Source of the DNA: Flavobacteriales bacterium
GTDB lineage: Bacteria; Bacteroidota; Bacteroidia; Flavobacteriales_F; PHOS-HE28
Reading direction: 5' to 3'
Length of the DNA: 64,000 bases
NCBI GenBank assembly: GCA_020635655.1
Contig: JACJZI010000011.1
Location: forward strand, 1-64,000
Positions 52,921 through 60,393 of this stretch are shown here, piece by piece. The notes under the pieces were generated by a model that was not told the DNA's origin, searched no databases, and saw only the letters and a list, made by a program, of their open reading frames with translations. Position 1 is the stretch's first letter, and each line of letters starts with the position of its first letter. The position numbers were made by a program, and so were the translations under genes.

Positions 52921-54120
52921 TCAAGCCATCGCTTCGAGGAGCGCACGGTACTGGGCGGCATAGGCCTGCTTCGTGAACCGCCCCTGCGCGATCCCCATCA
53001 ACCGCGCCCGCTCTTTGTTCGATGGCCGGACCAATGTCCTTGGATCTACCTCATTGCTCACATTTCTCTCATTCCTCTCATCGCCCACATTGTCCTCATT
53101 TCTCTCATTGTCCGCATTCCCCACCACCACCCCCGATCCCTCCTCCTTCACCAACGCACTGAAGTCGCCCAACCCCTCGGAGATGATCACCGGCAGGCCC
53201 GCGCTGAGGTATTCGGCGAACTTGGTGGGACTCGCCACGCGGTTGGTGAGTGTGCCCTCGCGGACCAGGATGCCGTGGTCGCAGGCACGCAGCGTGCGTT
53301 GCACCTGTGCGGGATCGAGCCACTTCACCTGCACGCGGCCAGGGAAACACTCCTTCAGCATGCGGTTGTTGGCGTCTTCCCGGGAGAGGAACAGCACCTT
53401 CACCTCCGGCTGGCGGGAAAGGATGCCGGCGAGCAGTTCCTCCAGCAGACCGAAGCTCTGCCACCCCGCGGTGGACCCCGAATAGACGAGCACGACGTCC
53501 TCCGGCGCGTAGCCCAGTTCGCGGCGCACGGCTTCCCGGTCGTCGGGCTCCTCGAAGCGGAATTCGCTGCCCAGGGTGCAGGGGATCACCACGTGGGCAT
53601 CACCTTGGTAGGCATACCGTTCACGCCAATGGTCCACCAGGGCCTGGCTGACGGCAAGACGGAAGTCGCTCTTGTTCACCGCTTCGCTCTCCAGCGGCCG
53701 GATCTGGGCGATCAGGGCATCGTAGTTGATGATCCGGTATTCCTCCCATTCAGCGGCGTAGGCCCCGCGGCCGTCGAAGCACACCTTCTTCACCAGCCCG
53801 CGCTCGCGCATGCGCAGTGCCATCCACGTGGCGAAGGGGCCCCGGCTGATGATCCCCTCCGGACGCAGTCGGTGGCAGACCCATCGGAGCAGCGTCGTGT
53901 TCTGCTTCCACCGCTTCATCTGTGGCACCATGGGCAGCACCCAGGCCTTCGGGTCGCGTGCCTTGATCTTGCGTCGCGTGGCGCGGAAGTCGCGTGCGCT
54001 CACCAGCGCCACCAGCCGCACCTCGCCCTTCCCCAGCGTGTTCAGGTAGACCACCACATCGGTCACCTGGCTCCAGTAGACGCCGCTGGGCTGGTCGTTG
54101 TAGGTGAGGTAGAGGAGCAT
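52921..54120 (-). CDS. Glycosyltransferase, GT4-like, with an in-frame 9-base repeat insertion
   Basis: 399 residues from ATG 54120 (M-L-L-Y-L-T-Y-N-D); 54135 is a poorer alternative. The GT-B donor region reads V-L-V-Y-S-G-S-T-A-G-W-Q near 214 and V-L-V-R-E-G-T-L-T-N-R-V-A-S-P-T-K-F-A-E-Y-L-S-A-G-L-P-V-I split over about 290-318. Between the last strand and the C-terminal helix sits a hydrophilic run rich in Asn, Glu, Arg and Val (about 335-358) encoded by eight 9-base units. It probably forms a flexible surface loop and should not harm the core fold. The gene is bracketed by two short repeat elements. Confidence 0.85.
   Translation of the reverse strand: MLLYLTYNDQPSGVYWSQVTDVVVYLNTLGKGEVRLVALVSARDFRATRRKIKARDPKAWVLPMVPQMKRWKQNTTLLRWVCHRLRPEGIISRGPFATWMALRMRERGLVKKVCFDGRGAYAAEWEEYRIINYDALIAQIRPLESEAVNKSDFRLAVSQALVDHWRERYAYQGDAHVVIPCTLGSEFRFEEPDDREAVRRELGYAPEDVVLVYSGSTAGWQSFGLLEELLAGILSRQPEVKVLFLSREDANNRMLKECFPGRVQVKWLDPAQVQRTLRACDHGILVREGTLTNRVASPTKFAEYLSAGLPVIISEGLGDFSALVKEEGSGVVVGNADNERNEDNVGDERNERNVSNEVDPRTLVRPSNKERARLMGIAQGRFTKQAYAAQYRALLEAMA
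53047..53118 (-). repeat. Imperfect tandem repeat, eight 9-base units, in coding sequence
   Basis: On the coding strand the units vary around AATGAGAGA / AATGAGGAC / AATGTGGGC. The 9-base period keeps the reading frame and encodes an N-E-R / N-E-D / N-V-G type repeat. Confidence 0.8.
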
Positions 54121-54127
54121 GGGGCGT

Positions 54128-54154
54128 GACCGCAAAGGCGCAGGGACGCAAAGG
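54128..54154. repeat. Short CGCAAAGG-type repeat element upstream of the glycosyltransferase gene
   Basis: Reads GACCGCAAAGGCGCAGGGACGCAAAGG when split over its length: two CGCAAAGG units around GCGCAGGGA. It starts 7 bases upstream of ATG 54120. Confidence 0.5.
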
Positions 54155-54236
54155 TCGGCTTCGCGAAGATGTCAATGTCCCTGAAGGAAGGCGATCAAAC
54201 GATCAGAAAATGGGACGATCCGATGGTGCACGATCC

Positions 54237-54350
54237 TCTCGCCATAGTTCAGCCACCCACCTCTTCGAGAAGGGCACCGACCTGCGCTACATTCAACTCG
54301 CGTTGCGCACCGGGCTTATGAGACACAGCGACCATCGAAGCCATGTTTCC
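54237..54350 (+). pseudogene. Tyrosine recombinase (integrase) C-terminal remnant
   Basis: The plus-strand frame encodes S-R-H-S-S-A-T-H-L-F-E-K-G-T-D-L-R-Y-I-Q, which matches the conserved H-x-x-R box region of tyrosine recombinases (R-H-S-F-A-T-H-L-L-E-x-G-T-D-L-R-x-I-Q). It is followed by a degraded continuation (about H-S-D-H-R-S-H-V-S) where L-G-H ... T-T-x-x-Y-T-H-V would stand. The N-terminal catalytic Arg region and any start are missing, so this is a fossil. It marks a past integration event in the glycan locus. Confidence 0.6.
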
Positions 54351-54552
54351 TACACTCCTGAACACCCATGGCGAAGGCGGTTGTTAGCACCAAGGCACTT
54401 GGTCGGATCCGCAGCCCACTGGATGACCTCGACCTATGACACCCTATTGGGCTTTACGTGCCGCAATAGTGGAATAGTACTCCATTCATAGGCGAAATAA
54501 ACCCAACACCTGTTACAACCCCCTAGTTGGCAAACATTAAAACCTGACACCT
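54351..54552. other. Non-coding transition into an AT-rich island
   Basis: No supported gene. Base composition drops from GC-rich to AT-rich at about 54470. The right part carries GTTGGCAAAC at 54526-54535, one arm of a long-range inverted repeat. Together with the recombinase remnant and the bases before it, 54155-54552 holds no intact gene. Confidence 0.6.
54526..54535 (+). repeat. Left arm of inverted repeat bounding the DUF4468 segment
   Basis: GTTGGCAAAC; its exact reverse complement GTTTGCCAAC is at 55132-55141. Confidence 0.6.
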
Positions 54553-55122
54553 ATGAAGCAATTAACAATCCTTTTCATCCTACTGATGATAAGTACACTT
54601 TCGTTCGCACAGTTTCCTAAAGACTCTGAAACAGGAAAAGTGGTTTACTCTGAGATTTTAGAATTGCCTGGTTTAGACAAAAAGGCAGTGTAAAGTAAGG
54701 CAAAGTTGTGGGTGGTATCAACGTTGAAATCGGGAGACAACATGGTTGAACTAGAAGGTTCAACTTCAGACCAAATTGTCGGTACAGGAAATCTTGATTT
54801 AGACAGCGTTTTGCTTAACCCAAAGTTTAAACAGGTATATATGGCAGATGTCTCACTAAATTTCAAGTTCATTATATTCTGCAAAGACGGAAAACTCAAA
54901 TACAGCGTTGAAAATTTTCTCATGTCTACCCTCGCGGGGCAAGGAAACTACTATGACAGGACATCTCTTGACCAACTTGACCCTCCTGTCTCAAATGGTC
55001 TAAAGGGAAGTAATATTGAGACATGGAGATTATTAACCACAGAGTATCTTGACAGACAGATTCGATCTTTGATAGCGGATTTTGTAAGGTCAATGAAAGC
55101 CGAAAAGAATGACGATTGGTAA
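54553..55122 (+). pseudogene. DUF4468-type secreted protein gene interrupted by one in-frame TAA
   Basis: ATG 54553 opens a typical signal peptide (L-F-I-L-L-M-I-S-T-L-S-F-A-Q). The mature protein runs V-V-Y-S-E-I-L-E-L-P-G-L-D-K-K-A-V and hits TAA at 54691-54693 (codon 47). The same frame continues S-K-A-K-L-W-V-V-S-T-L and on to a stop at 55120-55122, with I-V-G-T-G-N-L, F-K-F-I-I-F-C-K-D-G-K-L-K-Y-S-V-E-N-F, the pattern of DUF4468 domains. Family members have Y-x-x-A-K-L-W here, so a Tyr codon (TAT/TAC) to TAA change would explain it. The rest is undamaged, implying a recent loss or a sequencing error. The gene is AT-rich, unlike both flanks. Confidence 0.75.
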
Positions 55123-55349
55123 GCAAATAACGTTTGCCAACACTCACTAAACCTAATGCTTGTGACGGTGCGTCAGTCGGTCTCAGTTCAGTTCTGCGCT
55201 GTCCGTGCATGGCGAAAGGATGGCAGTTTCTAACGCATTATCTTTAGCGGTACCCGTTGACCACCATTCCCCTTCCCTCCTTCCTCCCCTTCGGAACAGT
55301 GTTCAACGCAGAATGACCACGCTTTTGGGGGCCCGGTGCCCACCCGCGC
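55123..55349. other. Intergenic segment after the DUF4468 pseudogene
   Basis: Begins with the inverted-repeat arm at 55132-55141, then returns gradually to GC-rich sequence. No ORF, tRNA or clear terminator stands out. Confidence 0.6.
55132..55141 (-). repeat. Right arm of inverted repeat bounding the DUF4468 segment
   Basis: GTTTGCCAAC, the reverse complement of 54526-54535, ten bases after the pseudogene stop. Confidence 0.6.
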
Positions 55350-56441
55350 CTACAACACCTTCCCCAGCACCTCCACCACCCGCTCGGTGGCATGGCCGTC
55401 CCAGAGCGGTGGCACCTCTCCTTTCTTGAAGGTGCCGGCCTGGATGCGGCTGATGGCCTCCTGCAACGCGGGCAGGTCGAAGGTGATCAGCTCGTTGGTG
55501 CCCCGGGTGATGGTGACCGGCCGCTCGGTGTTGGGGCGCAGGGTGAGGCAGGGCACGCGGCGGTAGGTGGTCTCCTCCTGGATGCCGCCACTGTCGGTGA
55601 TCACGAAGGCGCAGGTGGCGATCAGCTTCTGGAAGGCGAAGTAGTCCATCGGCCCGCCGAGGATCAGGCCCGGGATCGCCGCGAGCCGCTCGTGCAGACC
55701 GAACCGCTTCAGGTTGTTGGTGGTGCGCGGATGCACGGGAAAAACCACCGGATGGTCCTTCGCCACCAGGGCGATCAGGTCCACGAGCTTGGCCAGTTCC
55801 TGCGGGTCGTCCACCGTGGCGGGGCGGTGGATGGTCATCAGCACATGGTCACCTCCGGACAGCCCGAGTTCCTCCAGGACCGGTGACGCCTGGATGCGGT
55901 CCTCGAACTTCACCAGCGTGTCGATCATGGTGTTGCCCACCAGGTGCATCGCATCCTTCGGTCGGCCCTCCTGCAACAGGTGGTCGATCCCGCTCTGTTC
56001 GGTGATGAAGTAGTGATCGGTGATCTGGTCAGTAAGGATGCGGTTGATCTCCTCGGGCATGCCGCGGTCCATGCTGCGCAGGCCGCTCTCCAAGTGACCC
56101 AGGCGTATACCCATCTTGTTCGCCGTGAGGGCGCCGGCCAGTGTGCTGTTCACGTCACCCACCACCAGCATCAGGTCGGGCTGCTGCTCCGTGGCCACTT
56201 GCTCCAAGCCCACCAGGATGCCGGCCATCTGGCTGGTGGGGCTACCCGGCGGCACCTCCAGCCAATGGTCGGGCGTGAGACCGAACTGCGCGAAGAACAC
56301 GTCGGCCATCTTCGCGTCGAAGTGCTGGCCGGTGTGCACAAGTTGCACGTCGATTCCGCCATGCGCCGCGGCCACCTCCTTGAACCGCGTGACCTTGATG
56401 AAGTTGGGGCGCGTGCCCACGACCACGAGCACGTTCCTCAT
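55350..56441 (-). CDS. wecB: Non-hydrolysing UDP-N-acetylglucosamine 2-epimerase
   Basis: 363 residues from ATG 56441, which overlaps the preceding stop (ATGA). It interconverts UDP-GlcNAc and UDP-ManNAc. Family blocks are all visible: V-V-V-G-T-R-P-N-F-I-K, V-H-T-G-Q-H-F-D, G-H-L-E-S-G-L-R-S, P-E-E-I-N-R, M-T-I-H-R-P (catalytic His region), V-H-P-R-T, and I-T-D-S-G-G-I-Q-E-E-T near 270. The length is close to the usual 370-380. It is the last gene of an eight-plus-gene minus-strand unit and feeds ManNAc-type sugars into the glycan. Confidence 0.95.
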   Translation of the reverse strand: MRNVLVVVGTRPNFIKVTRFKEVAAAHGGIDVQLVHTGQHFDAKMADVFFAQFGLTPDHWLEVPPGSPTSQMAGILVGLEQVATEQQPDLMLVVGDVNSTLAGALTANKMGIRLGHLESGLRSMDRGMPEEINRILTDQITDHYFITEQSGIDHLLQEGRPKDAMHLVGNTMIDTLVKFEDRIQASPVLEELGLSGGDHVLMTIHRPATVDDPQELAKLVDLIALVAKDHPVVFPVHPRTTNNLKRFGLHERLAAIPGLILGGPMDYFAFQKLIATCAFVITDSGGIQEETTYRRVPCLTLRPNTERPVTITRGTNELITFDLPALQEAISRIQAGTFKKGEVPPLWDGHATERVVEVLGKVL

Positions 56442-57031
56442 CCCAGGGTCTTCTTCGCGCTGCGCGTGGCGATGATGAACTCGGTGCTGGGCGTGTCGCT
56501 CACCTTCCGGGCCGGCGCACCGGCGATGGTGCAATAGCCCTCCGGGAAGGAATGGTTCACCACGCTGTTCGCACCGATCGCCGTATTGTCGCCGATGGTG
56601 ATGTCGCCGAAGAGCTTGGCCCCCGGACCGATGTAGACGTTGTCACCCAGCGTCGGCACCAGGTCGTCCGGGCCGGGCCGCGTACCGATGACGACGTCGA
56701 CGTGGATGCGGCAATTCCTGCCCACGCGCGCATCCGGGTGCACCACGATGGTGCCGCGGTGTGCGATGCTGAGGCCGGGCCCGAACACGTTGGGCGGGAT
56801 GTCGAAGCCGCAGCGGATGCTCTGCCGGTGGAAGCGCATCGACCAGAACTTGTAACGGACCTTGCCGAGAAGGCCGGTGTTCTTGTGGCAGTTCAGGTAG
56901 TACTCCACCCGGCGCAGCAGCCGCTGGAACTTCCATACCTCGTCGAACATCGCCTGCAGCGACCGTTCGCGCCGGAGGGCCACACGATCGGCCTCGAGAT
57001 AGGCCAGCAGGTCCTTGTGCGAGCTGATCAT
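56438..57031 (-). CDS. Serine acetyltransferase-like hexapeptide-repeat enzyme
   Basis: 197 residues. An N-terminal helical part (about 5-70) precedes a left-handed beta-helix (about 80-180) with hexapeptide repeats: F-G-P-G-L-S-I-A-H-R-G-T, V-H-P-D-A-R-V-G, V-Y-I-G-P-G-A-K-L-F-G, I-G-D-N-T-A-I-G-A-N-S-V-V. H-R-G-T and the S-I-A-H block are typical of CysE-like acetyltransferases. In this locus it more likely acetylates a sugar than serine. Overlaps both neighbours by 4 bases. Confidence 0.85.
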   Translation of the reverse strand: MISSHKDLLAYLEADRVALRRERSLQAMFDEVWKFQRLLRRVEYYLNCHKNTGLLGKVRYKFWSMRFHRQSIRCGFDIPPNVFGPGLSIAHRGTIVVHPDARVGRNCRIHVDVVIGTRPGPDDLVPTLGDNVYIGPGAKLFGDITIGDNTAIGANSVVNHSFPEGYCTIAGAPARKVSDTPSTEFIIATRSAKKTLG

Positions 57032-57975
57032 ACGGGGCGATGTCGGGGACGGCCGATGGCTTCGAGCAAACGCTCAGCACCGGCGAACCCCAGCAATTTA
57101 TACAGAAGCACGTAGCGCTCCGTGATGGCACGACCGACCTCGGGCACGAAGCCCCGGCCGATGGAACGCCGGAACTCGGTCACGGCCGCCCTGCGGTCCT
57201 TCACCGCCATGATACGCAGCGCCATGAAGATGTACTGCTCGAGCGTGGCGATCTCCTCCCTGTAGCTCGCAGGGTCCGTGGCGACAAGGTGTTCCTTGAT
57301 CTCCCGCCGCAGGCCAACGTACCGCTCCCAATTCTGGTGCACACCGGTCTGACTGATGGACCCGGTGGGGCGCTTGAGCACTTCGGTGCGAATGGTATGG
57401 TCCCAGCTGACCCGTGCCCCTGCGCGCAGCATGTGGAACATGAGGGTATAGTCCTGGCTGCTGCGGAGGTCTTCCGGCCAGCCGCCCGCCGCAGCCACGG
57501 CTTCGCGCTTCCAGAGGTTGGCGCTGGTGGTGCCCAGCCGCGTTTTGATCAGGCCCATCCAGGCGTGGTCGTACAAGGCCAGCGCCGGCAGCAGCAGGCC
57601 GTTCGGCATCACGCTCTCGTAATCGCCGACGACCAGGTCGGTGTCCGGATGCGCCTCCACGAGGGCGACCTGTCCGGCGACCTTTCCCGGGGCGATGGCG
57701 TCGTCGGCGTCGAGGAACTGGATCCAGGGGCCGTCGCATTCGGCCATGCCCCGGTTCCGCGCTGCGCTCGCCCCGCGGTTCTCCTGATGCAGCACGCGGA
57801 TGGGACGCGGTGCTTCGGCGGACCAGCGGCGCAGGATGGCCGCGGTGCCGTCGGTGCTGCCGTCGTCCACGCAGACCACCTCGATGTCGGGATGGGTCTG
57901 CGCCATCGCGGAGGCGAGCGCCCGATCGATGTGGGCCTCCACGTTGTGGCAGGGAATGATGACGGACACCTTCAT
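57028..57975 (-). CDS. Glycosyltransferase family 2 protein
   Basis: 315 residues from ATG 57975; the longer frame reads back into the SGNH gene and lacks family similarity. It opens V-S-V-I-I-P-C-H-N, with V-D-D-G-S-T-D-G near 35 and the metal-binding F-L-D-A-D-D near 88. W-P-E-D-L-R-S-S-Q-D-Y-T-L is the catalytic-base region near 165. A TACTTTCGCGGC element lies 10 bases upstream, suggesting its own promoter within the gene cluster. Confidence 0.92.
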   Translation of the reverse strand: MKVSVIIPCHNVEAHIDRALASAMAQTHPDIEVVCVDDGSTDGTAAILRRWSAEAPRPIRVLHQENRGASAARNRGMAECDGPWIQFLDADDAIAPGKVAGQVALVEAHPDTDLVVGDYESVMPNGLLLPALALYDHAWMGLIKTRLGTTSANLWKREAVAAAGGWPEDLRSSQDYTLMFHMLRAGARVSWDHTIRTEVLKRPTGSISQTGVHQNWERYVGLRREIKEHLVATDPASYREEIATLEQYIFMALRIMAVKDRRAAVTEFRRSIGRGFVPEVGRAITERYVLLYKLLGFAGAERLLEAIGRPRHRPV

Positions 57976-57985
57976 TGGCAGGCCG

Positions 57986-57993
57986 CGAAAGTA
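57986..57993 (-). promoter_or_regulatory. Putative -7-like element (TACTTTCG)
   Basis: TACTTTCGCGGC on the minus strand, 10 bases before ATG 57975, in the gap after the SGNH gene. Confidence 0.4.
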
Positions 57994-58012
57994 CCATGCC
58001 CGGCGGGGCCGA

Positions 58013-58945
58013 TCAGCGGGTGGGCAGCAGGTCCCTTTTTTGCAGCTCGGCGAGCAGGTCGGCGCTGAACAGCTCGGCACCGGCCGCGTTCAAGTGGTTC
58101 CGATCGAAGAAATGATCGCGGTCGGACAGGTGATGGTCGTAGGCCTTGTCGATGAGGACGGGTCCGTCGGGACCGACCAGATCGCGCAGATGGTCCGTGT
58201 ATGCCGCATGTCTGGCCTGATCGCTCGCATGCGGGAAGTAGTGCTCGCTCAGCACAAGCGGGATGTTCCGCTCCCGGCAAAGTGCGACGGTGCGTTGCAG
58301 GTAGTGCGCCTGCAGAGGGTCGATCCGCAGCGGACGGCCCTTGTCATACCGGGGCGGGACCTTCAGTGAATCCGTCCGAAGCGCACCCCCACCCGCCCTG
58401 TACGTGGGATCACGATAGAACGGCGCATGGCCCTTCATGAAATAGCGCAACGCAAGCATGTTCAGGCCACGGGGATCGTGCAGGGCGAGCGCCATCCTCC
58501 AGGCCGTGGCGTCCGACGGTATGTTCTGGACGAGGTCGCTCGTGCTCTCCACGGCGTCGCTCTCCATCGCACCCTCATAGACATCCAACACGACCAGTCG
58601 CACGTGGCCCGGGTGAACGAGGTCCTTCAACAGGTAGTACGAGTTCATCTGCGATTGTGCGCTGCTGCCCAGGTTGAAGGCCGCGTAGCCGTGGCGGGTG
58701 AAGTAGGCCGGATCGTAGCCCCGATACGCATGCGATGAACCGAGAAAGACCACGTCGTAGGTGCTGTCCGGGTCGAACTCCTGGAACCGTTGGTAGGTGT
58801 CTCCACCCTTCATCAAAAGCTCCGGGGCGATCGAGAAGATCAAGGGAGTGCCGTTATGGGTGAGATGGCAGAGGGCCCAGAACCCGATCAGATAGGCACC
58901 GATGAAGGTGGCCAGGAAGGGTATCGCACGCTTCAGCAACCGCAT
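58013..58945 (-). CDS. SGNH-like acyltransferase partner, copy 2
   Basis: 310 residues with an N-terminal membrane anchor (about 8-28). The nucleophile block is V-F-L-G-S-S-H-A-Y-R-G near 68 and the C-terminal block F-F-D-R-N-H-L-N-A-A-G keeps the D-x-x-H pair that copy 1 has lost (Asn there). N-L-G-S-S-A-Q-S-Q-M matches the oxyanion region. It follows the MBOAT gene by 2 bases, the same layout as at 43335-45754 but on the other strand. Confidence 0.82.
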   Translation of the reverse strand: MRLLKRAIPFLATFIGAYLIGFWALCHLTHNGTPLIFSIAPELLMKGGDTYQRFQEFDPDSTYDVVFLGSSHAYRGYDPAYFTRHGYAAFNLGSSAQSQMNSYYLLKDLVHPGHVRLVVLDVYEGAMESDAVESTSDLVQNIPSDATAWRMALALHDPRGLNMLALRYFMKGHAPFYRDPTYRAGGGALRTDSLKVPPRYDKGRPLRIDPLQAHYLQRTVALCRERNIPLVLSEHYFPHASDQARHAAYTDHLRDLVGPDGPVLIDKAYDHHLSDRDHFFDRNHLNAAGAELFSADLLAELQKRDLLPTR

Positions 58946-58947
58946 CC

Positions 58948-60393
58948 TCAGAACTGGAAGTAGATGAACGCCGTGTTGCCGAAGTGCCCGAAAAGCAGGC
59001 AGGCGGCCATCACCGCGCCATAGAACACGTATTGCACCGGGCGCGGTGCTGCACGGCGCCCCTTCACCAGGTCATCGATGAGCGGATCGAACACCAGGAA
59101 CCCCATGGCGAAGAGCAGGGAGGTCAGGGCCATGACCGGTGCATGATCGAACAAGGTGTGTCGCAGGCCTTCGAGGCCGGTCCGCAGGTCCATCATCTCA
59201 TGCAGGATCCAACCCGCGGCATCGATGGTACGCGCGCGAAAAAGGACCCATGACAAGAGCACGAGCACGAAGGTGGCCGGCACGTTCACAGCCTGCCTCC
59301 ATCCTGGTCGGCGCGCCAACCCCGTGACCGCATTGAAACGCTCCCAAAGCGGTGCGAAGATCAGGGCGGCCACGAGGAAGGCACCGTGCAACGCGCCCCA
59401 GAGGACGAACGTCCAGTTGGCGCCATGCCACAACCCGCTCACGAGGAACACAACGAAGAGGTTGAAATACCAACGCCACTTGAGCACGCGGTTCCCACCG
59501 AGCGGTATGTAGAGGTAGTCCCGGAACCAGGTGCTGAGGCTGATGTGCCAGCGTGACCAGAACTCGCGTATCGATGAGGAGAGGTAAGGGGTCCGGAAGT
59601 TCTCCATCAGGTCATGGCCCAGCACGCGGGCGGCACCGATGGCGATATCGGAATAGGCGCTGAAGTCACAGTAGATCTGCAGGGCGAACAGAAAGGTGGC
59701 CAGCACCAGGGTGGGACCGTCGTGCTGGCGGGGTGCGTCGTAGATGGGATCGACGATGAGGCCGAGGCGATCGGCGATCACCAGCTTCTTGAAGAAACCC
59801 CAGAGCATCTGCTTCAGGCCTCGGATGACACGTGCCTGGTCGAAGTCGTGGTCCCGGAAGAACTGGGGCAACAGGTTGGGCGCGCGCTCGATGGGCCCGG
59901 CGACCAGTTGCGGGAAGAAGGTGACGTAGAGGGCGAACCTGCCCAGGTGGCGCGTGGGCTGCAGGACCCTTCGGTACACGTCGATGGTGTAGCTCATCGT
60001 CTGGAACGTGTAGAAACTGATGCCCATCGGCAGAAGCACATCGGTGTCCTGCACCGGCCAATGCCCACCGGCCGCGCCGACCACCGATCGCAGGGTGCCG
60101 TTCAGGAAGTTGAAATACTTGAAAAAGCCAAGGATGCCGAGGTTGGTGAGGATCGAGAAGAGCAGCCACCGCTTCCGCGTGCGGGGATCCTCGCTGCCCG
60201 CGATACCCCGCGAGGCCGTGTAGTCGACAATGGTGGAGACGACGAGCAGAACGGCATACTCCGCACGCCAGGCCATGTAGAACCAATAGCTCGCGATGAG
60301 CAGCAGCACCCAACGCCACCGCGGGTCGAGCAGGAAGTACAACGCCGCGACGACCGGAAAGAAGACCGCGAATTCGAAGGAGTTGAAGAGCAT
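58948..60393 (-). CDS. MBOAT-family O-acyltransferase (AlgI-like), copy 2
   Basis: 481 residues. It has the same signatures as copy 1: M-L-F-N-S-F-E-F-A-V-F-F-P-V-V opening, Y-S-D-I-A-I-G-A-A-R-V-L-G, F-W-S-R-W-H-I-S-L-S-T-W-F-R-D-Y-L-Y-I-P-L-G-G-N, and L-W-H-G-A-N-W-T-F with the catalytic His. About ten membrane helices. The start overlaps the upstream glycosyltransferase stop by one base (TGATG). It probably O-acylates the same exported glycan as copy 1, at another sugar or with another acyl group. Confidence 0.92.
   Translation of the reverse strand: MLFNSFEFAVFFPVVAALYFLLDPRWRWVLLLIASYWFYMAWRAEYAVLLVVSTIVDYTASRGIAGSEDPRTRKRWLLFSILTNLGILGFFKYFNFLNGTLRSVVGAAGGHWPVQDTDVLLPMGISFYTFQTMSYTIDVYRRVLQPTRHLGRFALYVTFFPQLVAGPIERAPNLLPQFFRDHDFDQARVIRGLKQMLWGFFKKLVIADRLGLIVDPIYDAPRQHDGPTLVLATFLFALQIYCDFSAYSDIAIGAARVLGHDLMENFRTPYLSSSIREFWSRWHISLSTWFRDYLYIPLGGNRVLKWRWYFNLFVVFLVSGLWHGANWTFVLWGALHGAFLVAALIFAPLWERFNAVTGLARRPGWRQAVNVPATFVLVLLSWVLFRARTIDAAGWILHEMMDLRTGLEGLRHTLFDHAPVMALTSLLFAMGFLVFDPLIDDLVKGRRAAPRPVQYVFYGAVMAACLLFGHFGNTAFIYFQF

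Noticed and set aside
53047..53118. CRISPR array
   Set aside because: Units are only 9 bases with no spacers and lie in frame inside a glycosyltransferase gene.
55123..55349. tRNA or other structured RNA
   Set aside because: I could not form a cloverleaf or recognise conserved loop sequences.
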